DNA of 64,000 bases from assembly GCF_000208745.1 (NCBI RefSeq), contig NC_030857.1, positions 4,130,714-4,194,713 on the forward strand, given 5' to 3'. Source of the DNA: Theobroma cacao. Lineage: Eukaryota; Streptophyta; Magnoliopsida; Malvales; Malvaceae. Positions 1 through 12,005 of this stretch are shown here, piece by piece. The notes beneath the pieces were generated by a model. The model was not told the origin of the DNA. It made no database searches and was given only the letters and a program-made list of their open reading frames with translations. The translations under genes were made by a program, and so were the position numbers. Numbering within the stretch: position 1 is the first letter of the stretch; each line of letters begins with the position of its first letter.

Positions 1-2366
1 GTATTATTAGTATTATTATTTTTTTTTTGAAAAGCAAATAGAATTAGTATTATTATTATTATTTGATCTTTTCTTCAATTTACATACATAAGCTTTAGGA
101 TTCTTTAGTTATTTCAAATCTATGGTGAATAGTTTGTTCAAGAGCAAAGGACAATTAATTTTGCACGATTACATAAAAGTTATGCAGTCTAGGTTATCGT
201 CAACAAGTAAGATTATTACTGTTACTTTTATTAAAAGGTTACTTGATAATTATATTTAGAGCTTTTTGGATATCTATAAATATGTGCTTATTCTGAGGAC
301 TATGAAAAAATTTTAGGGTGTAAAGGTGTTTTGGACATGTGAAATTATGAGAGAAATTAAAAAGAGTTAGTGATTGTAATTTGGAAAATTTGTTCAAGAT
401 CAAAGAAAAATTATATTGTATAACTCCAGAAAAGTGCTGCACTCGAGATTAATATTAACAAACAAGTTTATTACTAATATCTTGATATGTAATGGGTGTA
501 ATGAGTTAGGTATGTGAAATTAACAATTTGTGATTGAAATCTTCCAAGACAGTAAAAGTTTCACTATGGGTAGAGAAATAAATCTAGATGTGATTAATGC
601 TGTGAACATGTTTGTGGGTTTTATTTTATTTTTTCTTTTTTCATGTGGCAATTTCAATTTCAATTTCGGCATTAAGAAATGATGGCGATACAACTTCGGT
701 TTGGTTAGCTACCAAATTACTAGAAGTGAAACAGCAGTGAAGGAAAATAATGCACAGCTATAAAATGCTGCTGAACTATAACCCTGACAAATGATGAAAC
801 CGTTTCAAGTCAAACAGAAGGAATTTGACGAAAACACAGATTTTTTAGGTTGAGGAAATTATTAATGATTGAATGTTTGAAAGGCAACAAATCTCCCGAC
901 ATCATAACTTTGAACATGTTATTGCAAACGAAATCCTCTGTTTACTGTTTACATTCACGTCTACCTAAGATTATGAGTTCGAAACTGGTCTGGCTATTCT
1001 CTCCCCTAAGAAATGAATGACGAATAAAATTTAATGAACGAACACCTAATCTGGCTGCCGAAATTTAAAAAATGCTTGACTTTTTCAATCAAATCAGAAG
1101 GCATTAGTCCAAGTTATTACCAAGCTGCAAGTCGTTCTGTTCAAAGTGTTTATAAATTTCACCCACATGTTTTTGGATCCATACTGGAATCAATAATTAT
1201 TGAACAGGATGAACTCGAAGTGTTGTCCTGAACAATTAAAAATCTCACCCGGCGGAGGTCTTAATGGCGGTTATTTATTGTATTTACCTAAAGAGTACAG
1301 GTTATTTATTGTTAGCTAACATCGGCTCTTGGCTCTTTGTTGAAAACAGAGTCTTTCTTTTTCTAACTTTACCCCTTGGAGGACAGTATCAGCTTGTGAG
1401 AACATGTACCTTTTTTCCAGCTTTCCATGTTATACCTCTACTTATGCAGACATATTGATGATAAAAGAATTTTTATGTGCATACCCTTCAATATGTACAC
1501 CATTTTTACAAGACATACGTTGTATTCAGACTCTTTAATCAATCAAGTTGAACTAATTTAGGTCAGGTTTAGTAAGTCAGCTTGTAATGAGATTGGAAGT
1601 TTTAGGTCTCATTGATGTTCGCTTGCAGTTTAAGCACGTCTTAAATGTCCAAGAAAGAGGAACTAAATAGTATAATATTTTTATCTTTTGGTGCGTAGAA
1701 ATTTAAGAGGGATGTCCAGAGAGTATGAACAGAAGGGGGAGGCGGTGAGAGTAGGACAGAAGGAGGGTAGAATTTTTAGTGGCGACTGTCACGTGGCAAT
1801 GCACCTTTGTACATGACTTCATGCAGCCCACCACTTCTTGGCCTTTTAACTTTAAGATGAGAGAGAAAACAAAGGCGAAGTGACTGAAACCGCTAGCGGA
1901 CTTTGCAAGGCAAGTAGGCAACTAAGCTATAAGCTAAGGGGAAAATAAAGAAATCTTGTTTCTTTTTTTACAGTTCCACACCCTTCTAGTTCAACGACCT
2001 AACAGCATATGAAAAGAAGGACTAACCCAAAGCTCAAAAAAGTCCTGAAAGGCGAACTGAGAAAGTGTCAAAGTTTGCATATCGGATGATTTGAAATGAC
2101 AAATACGCCCTTCTTGTATCTGTCAAAGAACTATATGTCTCTGAGTAAATTTTCTGAATGTCAGAGGAGGATTTGGTAAATCTAAGAACTCTAACAGGAG
2201 AAAATTATGAAGCTCAGTTAACGTGTTAGAGGGATCTTGGCTAAATATTTAAGGTGGAAAAAGCTATCGTTGCTTAAGCCATGGGGTGTCCTATTCCTAT
2301 TCCTGAGGTTTTCTTATCATGTTAAAGGAAAAAAAAGGCAGATTTTTTTTTGTTAGTATGTCTGAA
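1..2366. other. Intergenic region upstream of the GRF gene
   Basis: No gene can be supported here. The stretch is AT-rich, opens with a TTA/ATT-rich simple-sequence tract, and holds only short open frames with no recognisable domain or splice structure. The right part is presumably the promoter of the GRF gene. What lies further left is unknown. Confidence 0.6.
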
Positions 2367-2379
2367 ATATATATAAGAA
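2367..2379 (+). promoter_or_regulatory. Probable TATA box of the GRF gene
   Basis: An ATATATATAAG-type box lies about 300 bases before the GRF start codon. It is followed by a pyrimidine-rich leader with a CT microsatellite at 2431-2450, common in plant 5' leaders. The transcription start is inferred to be near 2400. No transcript evidence is available. Confidence 0.5.
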
Positions 2380-2558
2380 CGGTGTTTAGTACTAGCCTGT
2401 CCAGTCAGTGTTCTCATTGCCTCTCTTCCACTCTCTCTCTCTCTCGCTCTTCGTCTTTCCAATTATTTCTTCTTTTTACTCAAATATCAAATCTTTGAAA
2501 CGAAACTAGTTTGGTTTTGAGTCTGAGCTAAGCTTAACCATAACGCCTAATACTTAAA

Positions 2559-2645
2559 ATGAACCTCTTTGCCTCCTTCCAAGATCCTGTCTTAACTACT
2601 AGTAATAACCCAATGCTTCATTTCTCAAGTGTAGAGTTGTGGTAG
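2559..2645 (+). promoter_or_regulatory. Upstream ORF (28 codons) in the GRF leader
   Basis: An ATG with A at -3 opens a 28-codon frame that ends in TAG at 2643-2645, only 20 bases before the GRF ATG at 2666 and in a different frame. The main ATG has T at -3, a weaker context. If the leader is unspliced, ribosomes would meet this uORF first and have little distance to reinitiate. This suggests translational damping of GRF. It assumes transcription starts upstream of 2559, which the TATA position favours. Confidence 0.5.
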
Positions 2646-2665
2646 GTTGTAGTGAGTTTTTCTAT

Positions 2666-5600
2666 ATGGATTTTGGGGTGGTGGGTTTAGAGGGGTTTGT
2701 GGGTTCAGAGACTACAACTACTGGTCTTGCTTCTCTTGCTTCAGATCCTGAGACAAAGCAGAAGTGGTACGGATCTGGGTTCCTCAAGCAAGAAAGATCT
2801 GGCAATAATGAAGATGACTGGAGGAGTTCTAAACTGGCCAAAATTGATGATTTTTCAGCCTCCAAGGCAATGCTGCTCCAGCAGAGAAATACTTTATTGA
2901 GATCTAATACTTCTATCTTCTCTGACGGACAACAACAGCAGCAAATGCTGAGCTTTTCTGCTCCCAAATCAGAAGCTCTTTCAGTGGATAGGAGCTCCCA
3001 AAATGTCACATTTCCTTACTTTCACCTCACATCACCTGCTTATACTAGAAATACAGGTATACATATTAAAGCAATGTTAAGGTTCTTGTAACGTTGCCTA
3101 TTCAACATCATTTGACGAAATGAAAGGAGAAAATGGCCGTTGCCCTGTTGGTTAATGCATGCTTGTGAGTTGTTGCAAAGATTAGACATGTTTTGTTATT
3201 GGTTCTCTGGTTTGATTCCGTGGTTCAGCTGAAGGGTCTTTTCATGGAAATCCTTGAGTGGTCTTTGTTTTAAGTCTTGTCAATAAAAAGTGAGGCTGTT
3301 CTATTTTTCCTCTCCTTAAAAATCAACTTCCTGTTATCGGAGAGAAATATTTTTGGTAATAAATCAAACAGTAACTAGAGGAAACAGAAGAAGAAAAACA
3401 TATACACGACCGGAAAGAACAGTATAGTAAAGAGTGAGAGAGCCAACAAGGTTCCATCCTTGATTGTTTCTGGGTTGTTTCTTTTTTGTTATTTTTACCT
3501 TTTCCATCTTCCTTTTGTGTTCTGTTTTCTTGTTGTATCAAAGACAACAAATCCTTGACTCTTGTAGCCTCCTTAAATGTTGTAGACAAGTTATGATTTC
3601 TTGGTTACATGCCAGACCTCTTTCTATACCCCTCTTTTTTTTATTCCTTTTACACCAGAGTAAAAACCAAAAACCTTTTTATTTCCACTATGCTGCTGTG
3701 AAGGCCTTTTAAATTTGGCTTTTCTGCCTTGATATTTTTTCTAGCCTTATTTTTACTTTTTGTTTTTGTTTCAGGCTACAACACTGGAGGATTTAATGGT
3801 GCAAACATGCATGGGGTGTTAGCAGGAGCTAGAGGACCATTCACTCCATCTCAATGGATGGAGCTAGAACACCAGGCTTTGATCTACAAATACATAACTG
3901 CAAATGTCCCTATACCATCTAATCTTCTCATTCCTATAAGAAAAGCCCTTGATTCTGCTGATTTCTCTAGCTTTTCTGGTGGACTCCTCAGACCCAATAC
4001 ATGTAAGTTCTGTCTCTTGTTAGAGAAACAAGAAAAGCAAGCTTTTTTGTTCATTTTAAAATGTCCACATAATTTCCATGTTTGATGCAAAAGTTGGAGC
4101 AAAATTTTCTCCTCTCTCTGAGAAAGGTATGGGGAGGGGAATGGGGGCACCAACTTGCGCTGCACTTTACTTTCTATTATTCTACTGAGAACTGATACTG
4201 AGATAATGCTCTAATTTTCCTCCCTTATCTTATTGGGCAAGAAGGACTTTCTAGGTTTTCTTTGTATCTATTTTTTCTTTTAACTCTGAACACACACAAA
4301 AAGAAGAAGAAAACTGTTGAGCTAAGTGAAAATGCAATGCATTAAGCGCGCGTTACTTGACTTGCTTCATTATCTGTTTCAATCAAAAGCATCACTGTCA
4401 GGGCACTTAAAAATTTCAACTATAGCACATTGCCACATTTGTTTTGGTCCCCATATGCGACAAGACAACTTCTCCCTACCTTTTTAAAGTTACACAGTGT
4501 GTTTACATATCAAGGTAAAATTCGTAAGAAATTCATCCCATAAAGTAGAAAGTTAAAAAATAATGTACCAAGCACAGATCAGGTAACAAAAAAAGACATC
4601 GGCATGCAAGCTTAGGCCAGCATCTTCCACTGAAAACTTGGGTACATTCATTTTGTAGTTAGAATTTGGAATTTGTTTTGTTCGTGTGTTACATTGACAT
4701 GGGTGTTTCATGGTTTTGTTTTGTGATGTTCCAAAAGTGGGATGGGGAACTTTTCATCTGGGGTTCTCAAACAACACTGATCCAGAGCCAGGACGGTGTC
4801 GTAGAACAGATGGAAAGAAATGGCGGTGCTCAAGAGATGCGGTTGCCGACCAGAAGTATTGTGAGCGGCATATGAACAGGGGCCGCCATCGTTCAAGAAA
4901 GCCTGTGGAAGGTCAATCTGGCCACTCCGCCGCAGCCACCACCGTCACTACCACCAAGCTGATGCCTACGGTCTCATCCTCTTCAGCATCAGTGGTAGGG
5001 CCAGCCAGTGGCGGCGGCGAGTCCAACAGCCTCGCCATTGCACAGCAGCAGTTCAAAAATTTGCAGCCTGGTGGTGCATCTAATCTTTCTGCGGCAGCCC
5101 CACTGAACAGGTGATAGCATTATCCACGTAGCATTTATTCCTTGTTTGTAACTGCAGTTGATAACATTTATCTTGATGTGGTAGGCTGCTGCCATCTGCA
5201 CGTTTCTTACCCTTATCTTGCGTTGCTTTATAAAGAATAATAGTAGAATCTACTTATCTTCTGCATTCCTGACAGTGACTGCTCTGATTTTGTTATTAGC
5301 AAAGGTTCCTTCTTTTAAAAAGATTGTTGTATACCTGTTACTGAAACGTGTTTTTACAAGTAATGCAATGAGTATTGGAGAATCAACATTTGTTTTAAAC
5401 TTAGCTGTTACTATAATTTTACTTTCATATTTTGGCTAGTCATTGATGGATTGCTCTTGCAGGTTGCTTCTGAACAAAGACACAGTGGGTGAAAGAATGC
5501 ATGATACTGCACCGGGACTCTCCATGATATCTCCCACCGGTGAGCTAAAATCTAAAGAAAATCCTTTCTTGATTCCGAAGCAGCAGATCTCATATGAAGA

Positions 5601-6315
5601 CAACTCAAGAAATGAGTTTGGAATTGTTTCCTCTGACTCACTCCTTAACCCTTCCCATAAAAGCTCTTCCCTGATTAAGTGCAGAAATTTCGGTTCTTCT
5701 CATGATCTTACTAGTCAAGACACTGAATCCCAGCATTCCCTTCGCCAGTTCATGGATGACTGGCCTAAAAGCCAGTCTGATCGCTCAGCCATTTCCTGGC
5801 CTGAAGTTGATGTTCAATCGGACAGGACTCAACTTTCCATATCCATACCCATGGCTGCCTCAGATTTCATGTCCTCCACTTCCTCTCCAAACAATGAAAA
5901 AGTAACTCTGTCGCCTCTCAGATTATCACGTGAATTTGACCCTATACACATGGGATTGGGAGTGGGCAGTGTTATTAATGAACCAAACCAGAGGCAAGCA
6001 AATTGGATTCCTATCTCCTGGGAGACTTCCATGGGTGGTCCTCTTGGTGAGGTACTGCACAGTACTAACAGCAGCACAGCAGACTGCAAGAACTCGTCAG
6101 CACTTAACCTTATGACTGAGGGCTGGGATAATAGCCCTCGGTTAGGATCATCTCCTACCGGGGTCTTACAAAAGACTACCTTTGGCTCTCTCTCTAATAG
6201 CAGTGCAGGAAGCAGCCCTAGAGCAGAGAATAACAAGACTCATGAAGGTGCTAGCCTTTGCAATGACCTCCTTGGTTCAACCCTTGTCCATTCTTCCTCT
6301 TTGCCTGCTTTGTAA
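2666..6315 (+). CDS. GRF: Growth-regulating factor (GRF1/2-type transcription factor)
   Basis: Plant-specific transcription factor that promotes cell proliferation in leaves and other organs with GIF co-activators. Four coding exons: 2666-3056, 3775-4002, 4738-5110, 5463-6315, all GT-AG with continuous phases, giving 614 aa. The QLQ domain (about residues 152-189, core QWMELEHQ) binds GIF. The WRC domain (about 221-263) carries the zinc-binding C-C-C-H set and a basic nuclear signal ending GRHRSRKP. The C-terminal half has the TQL (RTQLSISIP) and GGPL (MGGPLGEVL) motifs and is Ser/Asn-rich, as in activation regions. The roughly 150-residue lead before QLQ and both C-terminal motifs place it with the GRF1/GRF2 subgroup, though it is somewhat longer than the Arabidopsis members as I recall them. 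The ATG at 2666 was chosen because it opens with [11 protein letters not shown], typical of the group. Post-transcriptional control by miR396 is expected (site at 4890-4910). Confidence 0.95.
4890..4910 (+). promoter_or_regulatory. miR396 target site in the GRF WRC exon
   Basis: This 21-base stretch encodes the RSRKPVE end of the WRC domain. It pairs with miR396 except for the single extra C of AAAGCCTGTGG, which gives the characteristic one-base bulge of eudicot GRF targets. Seen: GTTCAAGAAAGCC then TGTGGAA. Known: miR396 guides cleavage of most GRF transcripts here. The conserved bulge supports a functional site. Confidence 0.9.
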
Positions 6316-7459
6316 CCACTTTACCTACCGACAAGCCCCTAGGTTGTGGAAGAAGAAGAACAATGAAATAGAGGCATGAATTTTATGTCTGACAAACATG
6401 GAACAATTAGTTATGAAAGCTTAAATTAGTATGTTTATCTTTTTGATTTTTGTAATTTGTACTTTTTAGCAATGGTTTGTTCCTAAAGATTAGAGATTAA
6501 ACTAATTATAAGTAACTAGGCAAAGGCAGTTTGTCTAAAATCGTGGAAGTATGGTTGGATACCAAAATTTTGATTTTCAGCTTTACATGCACATGTTTTG
6601 TTTGACTTGAGTTGGCAACATAGTTTGTTGGTGAGCATGGCGGTTTGTTGGTGAGTATGGCAGCGGATAGGTTGTTTGTACCGCTCTGGACACAGTTACA
6701 ATTTCAATATACAGTGAACTTGGAATTGTTTGAGTTTAAAGGTAAGAACAGTCAAATCCTCTTCGGTCAAGCAGAAGGACAGAAGGCAACTAACAACTAT
6801 AAAGTGTCTTTTTCCATCTCTTCCATCAGAACATAGTCTGTATTCCACTATTTAGAGCTACAAGCCCTTCCCCGTGGCTTAAATTTGTCTCCTCGGATAA
6901 TTTGCCTAGCAAGAGGGTATTCATTTCCAGGGGTATCTTTTCATGGAAATCGAAACCTTTTTAAGTCAAACTTAGCAACAATATTGAAATGTTACTTTCC
7001 TTTGGGTTACCTGTCCAAGCATCCAACAGTGCTCCGCGGATGGTGAGATCCAATAATCATTGTCATTAAACTTCTGGTTACAACCAAATTAAAAACAACC
7101 TCTGCACAAAATCAAGTTGAGAAAGGGAAACTTGTCTGCTTCGCACATTTGCTTTTGATGTTGTTACATAGGAGGTACTGAAAGCTCTTTCTGCAAAAAG
7201 GTCACATATCAGTTTTCCATCACAGAGTCAATGAACTGTTGTTTGCAAAATACACATTATACAATATGTTAGCAATTCATTAAGATGCAAATTAGGCTAT
7301 AGTTCTCCACTTTCCATGATTTATTTCAAAGATACAAAATTTGCAGCAGTACTGGATAGAAAGGATCAAGCTTTCCCTCTTCCATTTACTCAAATAACCT
7401 AACCAGTTATTCTCCTTTATTTGTCCCATGATTTCAAAGATTACAAGTTTGCCTCACAC

Positions 7460-8055
7460 AATAATAGGAAATATTCATGGAAAACGATCATAGGAGCACA
7501 AACATTAAATCCCACCTTTCATAGATGAAACATGAAAGATATGTTCCTTTTGTCAATGGTACAAAAATTTATACCATTTCTTGACAATACATAAGTTTTC
7601 TAATTCTGCAAGGAAAATAAAGGCCACATTGAGCCAGGCACCAGATTGTGGTATGAAATTCATTTATTTTCCTGTAATTTTCACCAGTCTATAATAAATA
7701 TCAAGTCTGGTTCACCCACCTACAGGGTTGAAGCTCAACTGCTCAGGCAATTATTTACCTTATTTAGTTGTCTCAGACAAGAATGGGAGGTGTTCATGGA
7801 AAATGATCATAAAGAACACAAGATACAAACATTAAAATGCAACCTTTCCTAGAAGCTAATATTCCTTTTTTCTGTGATACAAAAAATTATACCATTCCTT
7901 GGCAATGGATAGGCTTTTTTCCAAAGGAAATAAACGCAACACTGAGCCAGGCTCTAGATTTGTTAGGAAATTCATTTGATTTCCTGCATTTTTCACCATT
8001 GTTTAATAAGAAGTCTGGTTCACCCATCTACAGAGCTGAAGCTGAACTGCTGGTA
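7460..8055. repeat. Diverged tandem duplication, period about 308-319 bp
   Basis: Two successive copies (about 7460-7745 and 7775-8055) share ordered landmarks: TTCATGGAAAA then GATCATA (7474, 7793), ACAAAAA-TTATACCAT (about 7560, 7880), GAGCCAGGC, TTTTCACCA, and AGTCTGGTTCACCCA (7704, 8012). They differ by many substitutions and small indels, so the duplication is old. I do not recognise the unit. No terminal repeats or coding frame are shared. Confidence 0.75.
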
Positions 8056-9584
8056 GAAACAAATGGCACATGTAAAACCTGTGCCCAGAACATTAAAAAT
8101 CTTCTTACCGAACTTATTGATTAGTATCATTAAGGATCACCTGAGTTGTCAGAAAAGCATATGAAATTCCAAACCAAACAACTTAAAAATGGAGGCGTGC
8201 GTAGCCCTCGCCAGTGGCATTGCTCTTATTGTCTGATCAGTGCTTTAAACACCACCAAAATTGTTTCCAAGGAGCTGCTAATTACTATCACAAAGCATAT
8301 TAGTGAAATGCTTTGTGCAGATCATGCACCCAACTCCTTCTGAAAAACTTACAATCAAACATTTGTTGTTCCTTAAAAATTTGTAAACTAACTTTATATC
8401 TGGGGCTGACAGTCTAGATAAATTAAAAAAAAAATTCACTTTTCCTCCTTTCTAGTGACATAGGCCATCTAGTTCTCATGATCCTAATCATACAAATTCA
8501 ATTGACGGGAACTCGCTGATGTGAATACTGAATAGGTTCTTAAGAATCAGTAGATGAAAGGAATCATTACCCATATTTTTCAAGAATGAAAAGTTTCAAC
8601 CCACAATCTGATGTTGTACATGAATTGAAAAGGACGCCCAGCGCTTTCCATTTTCCAATAGTAAGAACCAAAATTCCACAGCCTCGTTGAGGGTAGGTCT
8701 TCTTAGATGAATCAGAAAAAATAGAGCCCATGGAATAGTAATAATTTTCATGAGTCAAATGAATAAATAGAAGAGTAGAATATGGGTGCTTGCATTCAGT
8801 CTTATTCAAATAATGTCAACTACGACAACAGAATTATAGATTTCTAGTAGTAATAGAATAGTACTAGCAGTGTATAAATGAATTAAAAGAGGAGTGAGCA
8901 GAGAAGCTGTTGACCTGATGGGCGCCGTTAAAGCTTTGTTTAATTAGCCTTGAAAACCTTCCTTAACTCAGCCTCTTAATGGGCTTAGTAGAGAAGAAGC
9001 AAATTTATGCCATCAGGTTCTATTTTCTCATGGTTTATTAGACTTGTCTGGTTATCGAGAAGGAAAATTTTGAAAAAAGAAACAAAAAGTTGCGGAAGTC
9101 ACAGTGTGTGGACATTAGTTTTGCCTCTGGAACAGTCGGATCTATCATCACAGATTCACAGATATTGAACTTCATTTTGCTTCATTTTTTCAAAATGGAT
9201 GAGGCCTATGGCCCCATGGCGCCTAAGTTGCAAAGCAACAACCATGTGCAACGGGCTTGGCAATAATACGATGGGCCACCGTCGATTATCAGCAAGGGGG
9301 TTTAGTTACCACTGACCATTTTCATATTTGACTATTAAGCAATATAACGCTTGTACCACAGAATGATATTGAACTCCAAATCCAAGGTGTTCGTGTTTGC
9401 CCTTTCATAATTTAAACATCTTAGTCACACGTTTACAGATGGATATGGACATATTACTTACTACCTTGTTTTTTAGCCAAGCATTAGAGGTACTTCAATC
9501 AGACTTTGATCACAATTCAGAATTACAGTTCAGAATAGAAGAGTCGACTTTCAACTAGAATTAAATCCTACGGTATGAATGATT

Positions 9585-9608
9585 GAGAGAGAGAGAGAAA
9601 GAGAGAGA
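9585..9608. repeat. GA/GAAA microsatellite
   Basis: Near-perfect GAGAGA tract with one interruption, in non-coding DNA downstream of the RRP1 3' end. Likely polymorphic; no function inferred. Confidence 0.85.
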
Positions 9609-10142
9609 TGATGTTAATGATCATTCACATGAACGAGTGAAAATGAAGACAACATAAATACGAATAGGAAATATAAAGTGACCAATGATGATACAGGATG
9701 GACCAGGAAAGGCTACATGACCTAAAAATGGGCGAAGGGCTATAAATTTTTAGCAATGAGAATGCATAGGCACAATGAATAGCTCAATCTCAAAATTAGT
9801 CAAATAATATCCCAAAAATAAGAGAAAAATAAAAGGAACAGAAACGCTAGAAAATTTGAGGAGCAAAGGAATAACACTATCAATCTAGTATCACTAACTC
9901 ATCCATCAGAAAGCAAAGAAAATAATTCAACCCAAGGCCTGTCTTTCACTCATGGATAAATTACCTTCTCATCACAATCAACTTCTAAATTCAAAGACCA
10001 AAAGGTCTAGAAAGTAAAAGATCATATGTGAGCGAAAGTTTAAACTGTAACAAGATAACAAATACCAAACTTCGAAAAATTTTGACGACTAAGCATGTTA
10101 CATTTTTTTCCATGAAAGAACAAACTCACAAAACAAACTCTG

Positions 10143-11822
10143 CTAAGAGGACACAGATTTCAACTTCTTTGTGCGTTTGACAAGAGGGTACATGCTCTTT
10201 ATTACCTTTCGGGCCTTCTTCACAGATTTAGCTTTCTTTACCTTCTTAGTCAAAGGAGGCACTTCAGTTATGGGACCTGGAGGTATCCCTTTCTTAAGTG
10301 CACTTCCTCTAGGAGTAACGGAGGGCGGTAATCTCAAACTCTGGGGAGGTAAAGGGCTGTGAGGCTTCCAAACCAAGTTGTTTTTCATTGAGAATCTTAC
10401 CCTCTTTGTGCTCTTCTCACCAGTTTTTGCCGTTCCGCCACCTTCACCATCCCCTTGATTGGTTAGCTCCCCATTCTGAGATTTTTGCCCATCCACACTC
10501 TTTACTCTCTTTCTCTTCTTGGAGACAGCACCATTAACTTTTGGCAAATCACAGGCACTTGCAACATCACCATCCAAGCCCACTTCTGCAGCAACCTTCT
10601 CAAACTGCAGCTGAAGGTTCGAAATCACTGATTCAGTAAAGGTTATCGAATGCCCATCACCATTCTGCTCAATACTAGAATTGGCACTTTCTGCAGGTAC
10701 CATAACATCATTCTCCTGATCTGCAGGGCTACATTCAGCATTCTTGCACTTCTTAGTCTTTTTACCACTGCCCCGAGTTGCCTTTTTGGCCTTCTTGCTC
10801 TTCTTCAATGCCTTCTTGGCAGAACCATTAGCATTAACTTCAGCCGGCTCTGAAACACCATCAGAATCATCCACTTCCATCTCACTAGCAATAGGTATCA
10901 ATTCTGGCACCTCATCTTCTTCACCTCCTTCATTAGGCTCAGGAATCGAAACATCAATACCCCACAGCGTCAAATCCTTCTCCAACTTCAAGAATTCCTC
11001 ATGTAACCCTAACACCACCTTCCTATTTCCCTGACAGCAATCTGCTGAAGAACCCAATTCGTAAAACTTTGCAGAGAATCCCATCAGCAAACTAATAGTC
11101 CCCAACACAACCAAGTCTTCACCTTCATCGACCTCATCCCCGGACCTCTTAAGTTCTAAGAATCTCCTCCCCATTTTAACAAACACATCAAACACATTAC
11201 TTCTAATCTTTCCAACCAAAACCTTATCACCAACTTTCCCCATAATTCCAACAAATGGTTCCAACAAAACCTCAACGACCTCTTTCTTTACCGGAAGAAA
11301 CGGCCTAATTTCTTCGAGAAAAATTGAAGCAATGTGATAATTAACACCATTCCCTTGAAACTTATCATCAGCTAAAAAGGTTCCATCAACTAAAACCCTA
11401 ATCGAACGACGCGTAAAATCCAAATCCCACGACCATTTCTTCAACATAACAAAAAAGCAATTCAAAAACCTACGAATTAAGAGGTAAAACTTATCTAACC
11501 TTAGCTTGTCAATCCCAGTCCACTCGCGACGCATAGTAAGAAGAAAAACAGAAAAATATTGGAGAGATAGACCGGGTTCGAGCTTCGGAAGAACCGAGGA
11601 AAGCTTTTCAACGAGATCGGACTGAGCGGGGAGCTTGTCAGCATGCCAAACGCAATAGAAGAGACCTTTCCAGAGTCTCTTCATCTCCTCATCGGAGACT
11701 TCGGCCTGTGAAGGAAGCCACGTGTGGAGGAGAGACCGTACGGCTCTGTCTCGGGTCGACTTGTCGCATGCAGCTAGTTGCTTTATCAGCGTCGGGCCTT
11801 CTCCGGCTCCGGATCCGGCCAT
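10143..11822 (-). CDS. RRP1: RRP1/NOP52-family ribosomal RNA processing protein
   Basis: Nucleolar factor for pre-rRNA processing and 60S subunit assembly. One uninterrupted exon of 559 aa starting at MAGSGAGEG. The N-terminal 220 residues match the family's helical domain: KQLAACDKSTRDRAVRSL, then the LWKGLFYCVWHADK and KFYLLIRRF segments typical of Nop52. The middle is acidic (GGEEDEVPEL). The C-terminal third is Lys/Arg-rich with several nuclear/nucleolar-type signals (KKSKKAKKATRG, KKRKRVK, KKVKKAKSVKKARK) and an RVRFSMKNNLVWKPHSPLP motif followed by TPRGSALKKG. The start is the first true ATG; the frame upstream only extends through a TTG. A telo-box lies upstream at 11998, as is common for plant ribosome-biogenesis genes. 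The missing introns may reflect an old retrocopy or the family norm; I cannot tell. Confidence 0.92.
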   Translation of the reverse strand: MAGSGAGEGPTLIKQLAACDKSTRDRAVRSLLHTWLPSQAEVSDEEMKRLWKGLFYCVWHADKLPAQSDLVEKLSSVLPKLEPGLSLQYFSVFLLTMRREWTGIDKLRLDKFYLLIRRFLNCFFVMLKKWSWDLDFTRRSIRVLVDGTFLADDKFQGNGVNYHIASIFLEEIRPFLPVKKEVVEVLLEPFVGIMGKVGDKVLVGKIRSNVFDVFVKMGRRFLELKRSGDEVDEGEDLVVLGTISLLMGFSAKFYELGSSADCCQGNRKVVLGLHEEFLKLEKDLTLWGIDVSIPEPNEGGEEDEVPELIPIASEMEVDDSDGVSEPAEVNANGSAKKALKKSKKAKKATRGSGKKTKKCKNAECSPADQENDVMVPAESANSSIEQNGDGHSITFTESVISNLQLQFEKVAAEVGLDGDVASACDLPKVNGAVSKKRKRVKSVDGQKSQNGELTNQGDGEGGGTAKTGEKSTKRVRFSMKNNLVWKPHSPLPPQSLRLPPSVTPRGSALKKGIPPGPITEVPPLTKKVKKAKSVKKARKVIKSMYPLVKRTKKLKSVSS

Positions 11823-11997
11823 GTTCACCCGGTTCAATTAAGAATTACAAGAGATTAAAAAAATGGATTTAAAGAAAAAGAAATTGCGTGAAATTATTAA
11901 GAAATTAATAGGAGAGGAAGTCGTCGGAGTTGGAGGTTTCGTTCTCTTCAAGGTGTTAAAGAGGAGCAGAGCTGTCGAGCGTGGAGGTAAATAAAAA

Positions 11998-12005
11998 AAA
12001 CCCTA
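11998..12005 (+). promoter_or_regulatory. Telo-box (AAACCCTA) upstream of RRP1
   Basis: Perfect telo-box about 175 bases upstream of the RRP1 ATG. In plants these boxes are enriched in promoters of ribosomal-protein, ribosome-biogenesis and cell-cycle genes, which fits RRP1. Activity is inferred. Confidence 0.55.

Larger units (their letters stand above)
6316..10142. other. Gene-free interval between GRF and RRP1 (convergent 3' ends)
   Basis: The GRF 3' UTR lies at the left and the RRP1 3' UTR at the right. No coding gene is supported between. It contains a 20-base direct duplication near 6620-6660, a diverged tandem duplication at about 7460-8055, and a GA microsatellite at 9585-9608. The open frames at 7837-8124 and 8146-8343 have no recognisable features. 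Confidence 0.6.
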
